Shown here piece by piece: positions 44,195 to 53,420 of a stretch of 64,000 nt of DNA (position 1 is the first letter of the stretch; every line of letters starts with the position of its first letter). The DNA comes from Planctomycetota bacterium (GTDB taxonomy: Bacteria > Planctomycetota > Planctomycetia > Pirellulales > Pirellulaceae). Location of the stretch: the NCBI GenBank assembly GCA_963204915.1, contig CAUJHS010000031.1, positions 248,001 to 312,000 of the forward strand, given 5' to 3'. The position numbers and the translations under genes were made by a program. The notes under the pieces are model-generated. The model did not search any database. It saw nothing but the letters and a program-made list of their open reading frames with translations, and was not told where the DNA came from.

Positions 44195-46651
44195 ATGCCT
44201 GGCAAATTCTCGCACTTGCTGGTGGGCGGGATGTTTGCGGTCCTGTGCGCGTCGCTTACCGGTTTACGCGCCGAGGAAGCCGCACCGGCCCAACTTGATG
44301 AAACGTTCTTCGAGACGCGCATTCGTCCCATCTTGGCGGGAACGTGCGTGGAATGCCACGGGCCCGAAGTCGCCAATGGCGGGCTGCGTTTGGATACGCG
44401 CGACGCTTTACTCACAGGCGGCGAGCGCGGCCCCGCGGTCATTCCCGGAGACGCCGAAAGCAGCTTGCTCATTCGCGCCCTTCGACACGACGACGAGTCG
44501 CTCCAAATGCCGCCCGATGAACCGCTTCCGGCTGAGGTCGTTTCCGATCTCAAAGCGTGGATCGCGGCGGGCGCCCCTTGGCCTGCCGCCGCGTCGGCGC
44601 CGCTGATCAGCGAGAAATCACACTGGGCTTTCATGCCGCTCCAAAAGGCGACGCCTCCGCGGGATCCAACCGGGTGGGCGGCTGAACCGTTGGATCAGTG
44701 GATCGCCGCGGCTCGTGAGAAGCACGGACTGCGATCGAACCCGCCAGCTGACAAGGGTGTGTTGGTGCGGCGGGCTTATTACGATTTGCTCGGCTTGCCG
44801 CCAACCCCCGAACAGATCGAAGCGTTCTTGGCCGACGAGCGCCCCGACGCCTTCGCGCGCCTGGTTGATGAACTGCTTGCGTCGCCGCATTACGGCGAAC
44901 GTTGGGGGCGTTACTGGCTTGACTTGGTTCGTTACGCCGACACAGCCGGCGACAACTCCGACTATCCCATCCCGCAGGCGCACTTGTACCGCGACTACGT
45001 GATTGACGCCTTGAACGCCGATGTCCCGTACGACCGCTTCCTGCATGAACAACTGGCCGGCGACTTGCTAGCGCAACAGGCGCCGCCGGAGGACTTCGCG
45101 CGGTTGGTCATTGCAACCGGTTTTATCGCCCAGGCCAAACGCATGGGCACGCGCGAACTGGAAGACATGCACATTGTGATTGAAGATACGCTCGCGACGG
45201 TGGGACCCGCAATTCTCGGACTGTCGCTCCGCTGCGCACGCTGCCACGATCACAAGTTCGATCCGCTCTCGCAAAAGGACTATTACGCCCTGTACGGTTT
45301 CTTCGCTAGCACGCAGTATCCGTTTCCCGGTGCGGAGGAAGTTCGTAAGCAAACGCACTTTGTCCCCTTGATTTCGCCCGATGATCAGCGGCGTCGAAAA
45401 ACTGAGCACGACCAAACGCTGACCCAGGTGAAGGAGCAAATCAAGCAGCTGGAAGAGCAAACGCTCGCCCTAGCCGCGCCTGCGAGCGCGCAAGACCTGG
45501 CCGCGACCAGCGACGAGTCGCCCATGTGCGACGACGCCACAGCGCGGAAACACGTGCAAGAGAAGCTCGAATCGCTGCGCGCCGAACAGAAACGCCTGGA
45601 GTCGCTCGACCCTCTGGCCGGCGTTCCTACGGCGTACGCCGTGACGGACCTCAAGCCGATCGACGTCCCCATTCATCTGGCGGGAGATCCGCGAAAGGCG
45701 GGCGATATTGTACCGCGTGGCGTTCCTCGCGTTTTGGACTCCGAGCGACTTGCAATACCCGAAGGCGTCAGCGGCCGCCTTGAACTGGCGCGCTGGATGA
45801 CGACCAAAGCAAACTTCCTGACGGCCCGAGTCATGGCGAATCGCCTTTGGCAATATCATTTTGGAAAACCGCTGGCGGCCACGCCTTCCGACTTTGGGTA
45901 TCGGGGGGCCTCGCCCACACACCCAGAGTTGCTCGACTGGCTGGCAAGCGAATTGATTGACTCTGGGTGGTCGCTCAAGGCGATGCATCGACGCATCATG
46001 TTGTCGCAAACGTATCAGCTTTCTTCCGATCAAGACCTATCCAATAGCGAGCGAGACACCGGCAACAGCTGGTATTGGCGGTTCGACCGCCGCCGGCTGG
46101 ATGCAGAAGCGCTGCGCGACACGCTGCTCTTGCTGGGCGGCTCGCTCGATCTGACACGCCCCGGGCCGCACCCTTTTCCCGCACCGTCGACCTGGAAGTT
46201 CACGGCCCACCATCAGTTCAATCATGCCAGCTATCCATCGAATCACCGCAGCGTGTATCTGATGGTGCAGCGTCTGCATGCTCACCCGTACTTGTCGTTG
46301 TTCAACGGGGCGGACCCCAGCCTTTCGACTGCCATGCGCGACAATTCCACGGTGCCGCTCCAGTCACTGTTCCTGTTGAATAACGACCTGGTCCACCAAT
46401 GGTCCGCACGCTTTGCCGAACGGCTGGCGGCGCAAGAGCCCGACGCGACGGCTCGCATTCATCGCGCTTTTCTACTGGCTTACGGGCGTTCGCCATCCGA
46501 GGCGGAAGTAGCGCGGACGCAGGTGTTCTTGGAACGCTATGAGCAAACCATGGCGCAGGAAGGCGTCGCAAGCGAGCGACGCGCGCAAGAGGCCTGGTCA
46601 GCGTTCGCGCGTACGTTAATGGCCTCAAACGAATTGACCTATATCGATTAG
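44195..46651 (+). CDS. PSCyt1-DUF1549-DUF1553 planctomycete cytochrome protein
   Basis: 818 residues. Signal peptide (about 1-26, ...LRA-EE). N-terminal PSCyt1 haem domain with CVECHG (CxxCH, about 50-54) and the MPPDEPL phrase. DUF1549 (about 165-350) includes LLGLPPTPEQIEAF and YGERWGRYWLDLVRYADT. CARCHDHKFDPL adds a second CxxCH. A coiled segment (about 405-470) precedes DUF1553 (about 530-800: GRLELARWM, MANRLWQYHFGKPL, RRIMLSQTYQLS). These proteins are abundant in planctomycetes, nearly always beside a DUF1501 gene, and are thought to act in the periplasm on complex polysaccharides or sulfated substrates; biochemistry is largely unknown. GGAG about 10 nt upstream supports the start. Confidence 0.92.
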   Translation: MPGKFSHLLVGGMFAVLCASLTGLRAEEAAPAQLDETFFETRIRPILAGTCVECHGPEVANGGLRLDTRDALLTGGERGPAVIPGDAESSLLIRALRHDDESLQMPPDEPLPAEVVSDLKAWIAAGAPWPAAASAPLISEKSHWAFMPLQKATPPRDPTGWAAEPLDQWIAAAREKHGLRSNPPADKGVLVRRAYYDLLGLPPTPEQIEAFLADERPDAFARLVDELLASPHYGERWGRYWLDLVRYADTAGDNSDYPIPQAHLYRDYVIDALNADVPYDRFLHEQLAGDLLAQQAPPEDFARLVIATGFIAQAKRMGTRELEDMHIVIEDTLATVGPAILGLSLRCARCHDHKFDPLSQKDYYALYGFFASTQYPFPGAEEVRKQTHFVPLISPDDQRRRKTEHDQTLTQVKEQIKQLEEQTLALAAPASAQDLAATSDESPMCDDATARKHVQEKLESLRAEQKRLESLDPLAGVPTAYAVTDLKPIDVPIHLAGDPRKAGDIVPRGVPRVLDSERLAIPEGVSGRLELARWMTTKANFLTARVMANRLWQYHFGKPLAATPSDFGYRGASPTHPELLDWLASELIDSGWSLKAMHRRIMLSQTYQLSSDQDLSNSERDTGNSWYWRFDRRRLDAEALRDTLLLLGGSLDLTRPGPHPFPAPSTWKFTAHHQFNHASYPSNHRSVYLMVQRLHAHPYLSLFNGADPSLSTAMRDNSTVPLQSLFLLNNDLVHQWSARFAERLAAQEPDATARIHRAFLLAYGRSPSEAEVARTQVFLERYEQTMAQEGVASERRAQEAWSAFARTLMASNELTYID

Positions 46652-46670
46652 CCCCAAGAGGCTTTGAATC

Positions 46671-48044
46671 ATGGACAGGAATCAACTCAACCGGCGCCGT
46701 TTCATCAAAGGCGCCGCCGCGCTGGCCGCTTCCGGCGAACTGGCGCTGCATCGGCAATTGACGTTGGCGGCCGAACTGAACAACGGCCACCCCCTGGCGC
46801 CTAAGCCGGGGCATTTCCCCGGCTCCGCCAAGAATTTGATTTTGTTTTTCTTCACGGGCGGGTTGTCGCACGTTGACACATTCGACTACAAGCCCCAGCT
46901 CCAAAAAGACCACGGCAAGACGATCAGCGGCGCCGGACGGCCCTTGAAAGCGTCTCCGTGGAAGTTTCAGCCGTACGGCGAATGCGGCAAGATGGTCAGC
47001 GAGCTGTTCCCGCAGGTCGGCTCGGTTGTAGATCAGATGTGCTTCTTGCACACCGTGCGCGGCGATTCGGGTGGGCATTCGGCCGCCACGCTCGGCATGC
47101 TCACGGGCTCGATCACTTTTCCGATGCCGAGCATCGGCGCTTGGATTAGCTATGGTTTGGGCACGCGCAACACGAACTTGCCGCCGTATGTCGTGTTAGC
47201 CGCGAAGGAGCCTTACAACGCTTATCTGGCGTGGGACGCGAGTTTTCTTCCCGGTTGTCATAAGGGAACCCGTTTCATTCCCGGCCCTGATCCACTGCCA
47301 AATCTGGCAAGCCCGGTCGCTTCGCTCAGCCGGCGCGACTTGGAACGGCTTATGTTGAACGACCTGAACGACGCGCATTTGCAGCGGCATGACCAAGCGC
47401 CGGAGTTAGCAGCCCGCATTACCAATCTGGAAACGGCGTACGGGTTGATGCAAGAAGCTCCGGAGGCCCTGAGCATTTCCCAAGAGCCGCAGTATGTGCT
47501 TGACCTTTACGGCGCCGAGGCGTCTAAACCCGGCTCGTTTGGCGCACAGTGTTTGATTGCTCGGCGGTTGGTGGAGCGCGGCGTGCGCGTCGTCCAGTTG
47601 TTCGATGTCGGCTCGAACAACAATTGGGACAACCATAACGATATGAGCCTGCACGAGAAGCTGAGCAAAAACGTCGATCGACCGATCGCCGCTCTGATCA
47701 AAGATCTGCGCCAGCGCGGACTGCTGGACGAAACGCTCATTGTTGGTTGTTCCGAGTTTGGCCGCACGCCCTGGGAAGACCTGACGCCGCAAGGACGCGG
47801 GCATTACAACCGCAACTTCACTTGCTTCTTGGCCGGAGGAGGAGTCAAAGGCGGTTATAGCTATGGCGTTTCGGATGAACATGGCGCCACCGCCGCCGAA
47901 AACCCCATGCATGTGCACGACCTGCACGCGACGATTTTGCACCTGATGGGGCTGGACCATACTCGTTTGACCTATCGTTATTCCGGCCGCGATTTCCGCC
48001 TGACGGACGTCCACGGAGAAGTTGTATCCGACGTGATTGCGTAG
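46671..48044 (+). CDS. DUF1501 (sulfatase-like) exported protein
   Basis: 457 residues. Tat-type N-terminus RRRFIKG followed by a short hydrophobic region. DUF1501 signatures: LILFFFTGGLSHVDTFD (56-72), RGDSGGHSAATLGMLTG, GAQCLIARRLVERGVRVVQ, WDNHNDM, and DETLIVGCSEFGRTPW near the C-terminus with GRDHYN-like GRGHYN. The fold is of the alkaline phosphatase/sulfatase superfamily, but a formylglycine C-x-P-x-R motif is not visible. It starts 19 nt after the DUF1549/DUF1553 gene; the two are the usual planctomycete pair, presumably exported together. Confidence 0.92.
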   Translation: MDRNQLNRRRFIKGAAALAASGELALHRQLTLAAELNNGHPLAPKPGHFPGSAKNLILFFFTGGLSHVDTFDYKPQLQKDHGKTISGAGRPLKASPWKFQPYGECGKMVSELFPQVGSVVDQMCFLHTVRGDSGGHSAATLGMLTGSITFPMPSIGAWISYGLGTRNTNLPPYVVLAAKEPYNAYLAWDASFLPGCHKGTRFIPGPDPLPNLASPVASLSRRDLERLMLNDLNDAHLQRHDQAPELAARITNLETAYGLMQEAPEALSISQEPQYVLDLYGAEASKPGSFGAQCLIARRLVERGVRVVQLFDVGSNNNWDNHNDMSLHEKLSKNVDRPIAALIKDLRQRGLLDETLIVGCSEFGRTPWEDLTPQGRGHYNRNFTCFLAGGGVKGGYSYGVSDEHGATAAENPMHVHDLHATILHLMGLDHTRLTYRYSGRDFRLTDVHGEVVSDVIA

Positions 48045-48099
48045 CGCGGCGGCGCAAGGATGAACCTCGGCCCCTGCGTTTTTCCGCGAGAAGTCGTTC

Positions 48100-49122
48100 A
48101 TGCACCGAAGAGCCTTCCTGCAAACTGCCGTCGCCGCCTTAGCGACGGGGTGTGCAAGCGCCGTGGAAGCCGCCGATGTGCCTCCGCTGCAAATCATGAC
48201 CGTGAGCGGAGCTATCGCGCCGGCGCAACTGGGCGCCGTTTTGCCGCATGAACATGTGCTCGTCGATTTCGTCGGCGCTGCGCAAGTGAGCCCTCAGCGT
48301 TATGATCCAGATCACGCGTTCGAGGTCGTGTTGCCGCACTTGAAACGGGTCAAGCAAGCGGGGTGTCAAACCGTTGTGGAGTGTACGCCCGCGTATTTAG
48401 GGCGCGACCCCGTCTTGCTTCAGCGGTTGGCCAAAGCGAGTGAATTGCAACTTCTTACGAACACCGGTTATTACGGCGCCGGAAACGGCAAATATCTTCC
48501 GGCACATGCGCAACACGAAAGCGCTGACGACCTTGCCCAGCGTTGGTTGAACGAATGGCGCGTCGGCATCGACGGGACAGGCGTTCGACCGGGCTTTATC
48601 AAAATTGGCGTTGATCATTCCCCACTTAGCGGTGTGAACCAGAAGCTGGTGCGAGCCGCCGCGCGAACTCACTTGCAAAGCGGGCTGACCATCGCTTGCC
48701 ACACCGGATCCGGCGCGGCGGCGATGGAGGAACTAGCGATCTTACGCGAGGAAGGCGTCTCGCCGCAGGCGTGGATTTGGGTTCACGCCCAGAATGAACG
48801 CAGACGCGACCTGCATCGGCGCGCCGCGGACTTGGGCGGCTGGGTCGAATTCGACGGCGTCGGGCCGGATTCCTTGGACCGCCATGTGGAACTGGTTTTG
48901 TTCATGAAGGAACACGGTCTGTTGCACCGAGTGCTCATCTCGCACGACGCCGGTTGGTATGCCGTGGGCGAACCCGGCGGCGGAACGTTTCGTCCCCTCA
49001 CAACCCTGTTTGAACAGTTCCTGCCTGCGCTCAAAACCGCAGGCCTGACGGATGAGGAAATCCGCCGTCTCACGGTCGAAAACCCCGCGCGGGCGTTAGC
49101 CATTCAAGTCCGGCGAACGTGA
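48100..49122 (+). CDS. Phosphotriesterase-family metal-dependent hydrolase
   Basis: 340 residues. N-terminal RRAFLQ Tat-like signal with ALATGC (Cys18), which might be a lipobox. The amidohydrolase barrel has all binuclear-metal ligands: H50-E-H52, Lys168 (the residue carboxylated in this family, in FIKIGV), His201 (ACHTG), His229 (VHAQN) and Asp283 (SHDAG). Family members are lactonases, phosphotriesterases or sugar-phosphate lactonases; the TVSGAIAPAQLGAVLPHEH opening is typical. It lies 55 nt after the DUF1501 gene and is probably part of the same operon. Substrate not predictable from sequence. Confidence 0.88.
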   Translation: MHRRAFLQTAVAALATGCASAVEAADVPPLQIMTVSGAIAPAQLGAVLPHEHVLVDFVGAAQVSPQRYDPDHAFEVVLPHLKRVKQAGCQTVVECTPAYLGRDPVLLQRLAKASELQLLTNTGYYGAGNGKYLPAHAQHESADDLAQRWLNEWRVGIDGTGVRPGFIKIGVDHSPLSGVNQKLVRAAARTHLQSGLTIACHTGSGAAAMEELAILREEGVSPQAWIWVHAQNERRRDLHRRAADLGGWVEFDGVGPDSLDRHVELVLFMKEHGLLHRVLISHDAGWYAVGEPGGGTFRPLTTLFEQFLPALKTAGLTDEEIRRLTVENPARALAIQVRRT

Positions 49123-49127
49123 ATCAT

Positions 49128-49973
49128 TCACGACGCGCGGCTACCCTGGTCGACGACCAGCATTTGAATCTCAGTCAGGTAGTTCTTGGGGTTGCCGCGG
49201 AAAATCATGCCCGGTCCCTTGATATACACCTCGCGCGTCGGCGAGATAATCTCATAACCCCGTTGTTGAACGTAGGCGAGAATCCTTTCGTAGGATCGTC
49301 CCAGTTCCTCATAGGGGCCCTTGTGAAGAAGCGTCACGCAACGGCCGCCCGGAAGTTCTCTGACGGAAACGTCCTCGTAGGAGTTCGCCTGGTCGCTTGA
49401 GTTCTTTCGCTGGATTGGCATGCAGGCTTCGAAGTCCGCGTCGGTTTCTTTGTATTCCGCATCGTAATGAAGCAATAAGGGCTTACCGCAAATTCGTCGG
49501 CCAAATCGCTTGCCGATTTTTGCGAAGCCTTTGCCACAATCACCGTAGCGTCCCTTCATGCGAACGCCTGCAATCCAGAAAGGCTCAATGGCCTTTTCCT
49601 CCACGTTGAAGTTCGCGTCATTCATGGTTTGGTGTGCTTCCCTTTCGTGGTTGATGATTTTCGTCAAGGCGCGCGCGATTCGTCGAGACGCTTGCGCCTT
49701 CTCTTGCATCATCTGCCGCTGACGCTCCAAGTAGTCCAAAAGGTCTGAGTCGTCCTCTTGATGCGCCAGAACGTTCTTAATGTCCTCCAGGGAGAATTCG
49801 AGCGCCCGGAGTTGCGTAATGATGCGGGCCGTCTCGACTTGGTTCTCTCCGTAGTAACGGTAGCCGGTCTGCTCGTCGACATAGGTCGGAAGCAACAGAC
49901 CTTGTTCGTGGTAAAAACGCAGTGTTTTGACGGTTAACCCCGTTACTTTGGAGAACTCGCCAATACGGAACAT
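49128..49973 (-). CDS. MerR-family regulator with GyrI-like (BmrR-type) ligand-binding domain
   Basis: 281 residues from the ATG at 49973; an in-frame TTG at 50000 is less likely. Winged helix-turn-helix MFRIGEFSKVTGLTVKTLRFY (1-21) with GYRYYG; helix and coiled coil about 70-110; then a GyrI/BmrR-type effector domain (about 128-281: FWIAGVRMKG, GRCVTLLHKGPYEELGRSYERI, REVYIKGPG). The KGPYE segment is characteristic of multidrug- or small-molecule-sensing MerR proteins. A 19-bp-spacer promoter (50024-50054) upstream implies autoregulation; the divergent outer-membrane gene may be another target. It ends 5 nt from the convergent phosphotriesterase gene. Confidence 0.88.
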   Translation of the reverse strand: MFRIGEFSKVTGLTVKTLRFYHEQGLLLPTYVDEQTGYRYYGENQVETARIITQLRALEFSLEDIKNVLAHQEDDSDLLDYLERQRQMMQEKAQASRRIARALTKIINHEREAHQTMNDANFNVEEKAIEPFWIAGVRMKGRYGDCGKGFAKIGKRFGRRICGKPLLLHYDAEYKETDADFEACMPIQRKNSSDQANSYEDVSVRELPGGRCVTLLHKGPYEELGRSYERILAYVQQRGYEIISPTREVYIKGPGMIFRGNPKNYLTEIQMLVVDQGSRAS

Positions 49974-50023
49974 GGTGATATTCTGGCGGGTTTGCGACAA
50001 AACTCATTCACAAGATGCACTCC

Positions 50024-50054
50024 AGGATACGGCCTCCCGTCAGGGGAGAGTCAA
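50024..50054 (-). promoter_or_regulatory. MerR-type promoter with 19-bp spacer and dyad
   Basis: Minus strand: -35 TTGACT (50054-50049), a 19-nt spacer, -10 TATCCT (50029-50024). The spacer contains CTCCC-N5-GGGAG (50034-50048). A 19-bp spacer with an internal dyad is the hallmark of promoters that MerR-family activators untwist. It lies about 50 nt before the MerR start, so the gene likely controls itself. Confidence 0.6.
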
Positions 50055-50166
50055 TCGGAAAAACCTCAAGATAATTGCACAACGGAAATTGCGCTCAACT
50101 GCCCTTTCCAGCCCTCTACACTACTGCTAAAAGCCAGTTGTCCGATGGTGAGAAAAACTCAGTCGC

Positions 50167-51321
50167 ATGGTGTCCCGACTTTCGTCGTTCGTGTCCTTGT
50201 TTGCGGCGTGTTTGTACACCCCCGAACTCTCGTGGGCGCAACTCCCACCACCGATTACGCTTAGAACGATCGAAGTCCCGGCGGCGCCGAACGATGTCGG
50301 TCCGTGGTCCCCGGAATGGCGCCCTCTCGATGATTCGCCGGTGAGGCAGCCGCACCGCCTACCGCCGGTTGAAAACGAGTTAACGTACGCCTTAACGCCC
50401 GCCGACCCATACGTTGAGGAGCCTGCCCCCAAGCTTCGTTTGCCGGGCGAAGACCGTTCGCCACTGAAAGCGCAATACTTTTGGGTTCCATCACAATCTC
50501 TGCAGGGTCGACCGGAAAATTTGGCGATCAGCGGCGCGCAGTTTGATCTAGGTTTTCCTTTGCGCATGGAACCAGGTGAAATTTGGCTTGCGCTGGGCGG
50601 CGTGGAACGCCTGGCGATTAATACACCAGCCTTGTTGCCCGACTCAGGATCGCCGATTCCCGACGAACTTTGGGATGTGCAATTAGGCGTGATGCATATT
50701 CGCGATCTGAACAACGGCGGCAAAGCGGGCGGAATGGTCCGAGTGGGCTCGCCCAGCGACGAGCCCTTTGGCGCGACGCGCGATGTGACCGTGTCGTTAC
50801 TCGGGTTTCTGACGATTCCGCATCACGAGCGCGATGCGTGGAGCTTTAGTCTTTTCTACTCGCCGACGGGACAGGTAGCTTTTCCTATCCCTGGCGTCGC
50901 TTACGTATGGAGACCGAGCTACGAATTTCAGGCGAACCTGGGAGTGCCGTTTTCTCTCGACTACCGACCGACGGACGCGTTGACATTCTCGGCCAATTAC
51001 ATGCCGGTAAACAACGTGGAGATCGTCGCTCGGCAAAAACTCGGCGACGCCTGGAGCCTGTACACGGGCTACCGTACGATGACCGAAGCGTTCCTGCTGA
51101 CCGAACGCGTCCGCAACGAGGATCGGTTCTACGTTTTCGATCAGCGCTTCACGCTCGGTGTGCAACGACAACTGCCCTGGGGTTGGACGCTGGACGCCTC
51201 AACGGCTTATCTCTTCGATCGTCGAATTTTTCAGGCGGAAGGTTTTTTTGACGACCGGCGGGACGAACTCAAGATCGACTCCGGCTTGGGCGGCTTTCTG
51301 CAACTATTTTGGACGCGTTAG
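50167..51321 (+). CDS. Predicted outer-membrane beta-barrel-like protein (DUF6268-like)
   Basis: 384 residues. Signal peptide (about 1-24, ...SWA-QL), a Pro-rich linker (about 25-100), then a beta-rich domain of about 280 residues with alternating strands ending in aromatic residues (SFSLFYSPTGQ, LTFSANYMPVN, WSLYTGYRTM, FTLGVQRQLPWGWTLDASTAYLF) and a C-terminal FLQLFWTR strand. Alternation and the terminal aromatic fit an outer-membrane barrel; wording is similar to DUF6268 proteins. Divergent from the MerR gene, with 193 nt between starts. Function unknown. Confidence 0.7.
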   Translation: MVSRLSSFVSLFAACLYTPELSWAQLPPPITLRTIEVPAAPNDVGPWSPEWRPLDDSPVRQPHRLPPVENELTYALTPADPYVEEPAPKLRLPGEDRSPLKAQYFWVPSQSLQGRPENLAISGAQFDLGFPLRMEPGEIWLALGGVERLAINTPALLPDSGSPIPDELWDVQLGVMHIRDLNNGGKAGGMVRVGSPSDEPFGATRDVTVSLLGFLTIPHHERDAWSFSLFYSPTGQVAFPIPGVAYVWRPSYEFQANLGVPFSLDYRPTDALTFSANYMPVNNVEIVARQKLGDAWSLYTGYRTMTEAFLLTERVRNEDRFYVFDQRFTLGVQRQLPWGWTLDASTAYLFDRRIFQAEGFFDDRRDELKIDSGLGGFLQLFWTR

Positions 51322-51477
51322 TTTACATAAGCCCACGCTCCTCACGCCACGCCACGGTTAATGACACAATCGTGCGCGACCTACGAATGCGTGAATTCCG
51401 CACGTCGTTGACTTATTCCGGTGAGACGGAGGGGTCATCCGAAGCAGATCGCCAGGAGCCATGCCATGGTCCGCAAC

Positions 51478-51993
51478 CTAGGGAGTGATCGGTCGTTTAC
51501 TCTCTTGCGACGGCTGCGCGCGGCGTGAATCGTTCTCGGCGGCGCGTTTGAGTACGAGTAAGATCACTTTGCCGTCGTCCGCGGCTTTGAATTCAACGGG
51601 GCGCGGCGTCGCAGAATCGACGGGCATGCAAAGGCGCAACGCATCATCCTTGAATTCAAAGATCGCTTTCGTTGTGTGCAGTACGTCGCCCTGATCGCTG
51701 CGGCGAATGAAATCAATGGTATGGGGCGACTGAGTGCGGTCGATGACAACTTCATGGGTTGGCGATGGCCCCGGGAGCGGCGTATCAACCGTCAGTCGGT
51801 TCCCTTCGAATCGAAACCGCAGGTGTGCGAGAAACGGCTCGTCGGGCCATCCGTTGCTCGAAGCTTGACGGGGTTCGATGCGCTCCACGCGCCATTCGCC
51901 GTTCAGAACTTCCTGCTGCGCGAGGGTCGACACCGGCAACCAACAAAACACCGCAACCGCGACACTGACTAACGCGATCCTGCGACATGACAT
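51478..51993 (-). CDS. Secreted TIGR03067-type planctomycete protein
   Basis: 171 residues. Signal peptide (about 1-25, ...LAQ-QE), then LNGEWRVERIE and a lipocalin-like beta pattern ending in HTIDFI, LRLCMPVD, RPVEFKA and VILLVLKR, which matches the TIGR03067 domain found in many copies in planctomycete genomes. Function not established. It lies upstream of the DUF1552/DUF1592 pair on the same strand with an 86-nt gap, so co-transcription is possible but unproven. Confidence 0.75.
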   Translation of the reverse strand: MSCRRIALVSVAVAVFCWLPVSTLAQQEVLNGEWRVERIEPRQASSNGWPDEPFLAHLRFRFEGNRLTVDTPLPGPSPTHEVVIDRTQSPHTIDFIRRSDQGDVLHTTKAIFEFKDDALRLCMPVDSATPRPVEFKAADDGKVILLVLKRAAENDSRRAQPSQESKRPITP

Positions 51994-52079
51994 CGTTTTC
52001 GTCCTTGGCGATGAGTACTGACGCGCATCTTCAACGATCTAACCTGATTGGACAATCCAACCCGAGGTGCTTGTGAATT

Positions 52080-53420
52080 TCACAACCCGGCCAGGCGCGT
52101 ATCGGCGTCCCCGAATTGTGGAAGCTCCAGCCCCATACGATCCATGATCGACAGGTACAAGCTGCACAGCTTGCGGTTCTCGTCGCCTTGGTCCAGATAA
52201 TTAAGCACGCGCCCAGTGCGTAGCGTGCCGCCGAGTCCGCCCACGGTGAGCACGGGCAACTTGGTGCTGTCGTGTTGACTGCCCGACCACATGTTCGAAA
52301 GATACAGCAGGCAGGAATGGTCGAGCACGCTTTCGTCGCCCTCGGGCATGGCGTCGAGGCGTTCGGCGAGGTAAGCCAACTGGCTAACATAGTAACGAGA
52401 GATGCGTTCGTATTCGTCCGAAAGGTCGCTATGCGAGGCGGAATGGTGCGCGTTGCGCGCGTCGAGGAAGGGATAAAACAGCCCAGAAATGTCGCGGCAT
52501 AGCAGCAACGTGGCGACTCGCGTTTTGTCGGTCTGGAAGGCCAACGCCACGATGTCGCACATGAGCCGCATGTGTTCGCGAATATCTTCCGGCAAACCGT
52601 TGTCGGGGCGTGGCATGGCGGCAAGCGGCCGGGCCTGGTCGCGAGCGCGGAGCGCCGCGCTGGATTGCTCGTCGCGCATTCGGGTAACACGCTTCTCGAC
52701 CTCACGCACGCTCGAGAGATACTCGTCAAGTTTGATTTTATCGCTCCCACTGACACGCCGGCTTAAGTCCGCGGCTTCCTCCAGGACACGATCCAGCACG
52801 CTCTGGTTGCGGCGCGTGCTGCGATTGTCGAAGAGGCTGTCAAACGCAAGCGAGGGATACACCTCCATCGGCACGGGCGACGTGGCGTTCTGCCAAGAAA
52901 TATGCGAGCTATACGCCATCGAGAAGTTCGTCTCGTGATATCCCGTGATGGGTTGCTCGCAACCAAGCACAAGGCTTGGTTGAGCGGTCTCCTGACCAAT
53001 GGTGTTGGCCAGCGCCTGGTCCATGCTGACGCCGCCCTTTAACTCGGCGCCCTTTTGCAGCGGAGCGCCCGAGAGAATGTTTCCGGTTTGTCCGGGATGA
53101 ATTCCCACGCCCACGGCCGCGCGGTTAAACAAGCCGGTATAGAAGTTGAGTTTCGTTTTGAACGGATCCAGCGGCGCCAGGCTCTTGCCCAACTCCATAC
53201 CGTCGCCTTCGCCTTTCGCCCACCAGTGATGCGAATTGATGCCGCACGCCATGAAAACCGCGGCAAACCGCTTGGGAAAACCATCGGCCGTGTCGTTGGC
53301 CGCAGGCGTCTGCCCCCACACAGGAATCGACTCCAGCCAGGGAAGCGCCATGGCGACTCCGGCGCCGCGAAGCAGCGTTCGACGTGAAACCTGAGTGTTA
53401 ACGGTCGTGCGGTGATTCAT
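52080..53420 (-). CDS. DUF1552 exported protein
   Basis: 446 residues. Tat-type leader with SRRTLLRG followed by a hydrophobic stretch and a processing site near VWG-QT. DUF1552 landmarks: PKRFAAVFMACGINSHHWW, GLFNRAAVGVGIHPGQTGNILSG, YSSHISWQN, PSLAFDSLFD, RTRVATLLLCRDISG and DHSCLLYLSNM. The protein is the standard partner of DUF1592-type planctomycete cytochromes, as DUF1501 is for DUF1549. Its ATG overlaps the partner's stop (ATGA, 53417-53420). Confidence 0.92.
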   Translation of the reverse strand: MNHRTTVNTQVSRRTLLRGAGVAMALPWLESIPVWGQTPAANDTADGFPKRFAAVFMACGINSHHWWAKGEGDGMELGKSLAPLDPFKTKLNFYTGLFNRAAVGVGIHPGQTGNILSGAPLQKGAELKGGVSMDQALANTIGQETAQPSLVLGCEQPITGYHETNFSMAYSSHISWQNATSPVPMEVYPSLAFDSLFDNRSTRRNQSVLDRVLEEAADLSRRVSGSDKIKLDEYLSSVREVEKRVTRMRDEQSSAALRARDQARPLAAMPRPDNGLPEDIREHMRLMCDIVALAFQTDKTRVATLLLCRDISGLFYPFLDARNAHHSASHSDLSDEYERISRYYVSQLAYLAERLDAMPEGDESVLDHSCLLYLSNMWSGSQHDSTKLPVLTVGGLGGTLRTGRVLNYLDQGDENRKLCSLYLSIMDRMGLELPQFGDADTRLAGL

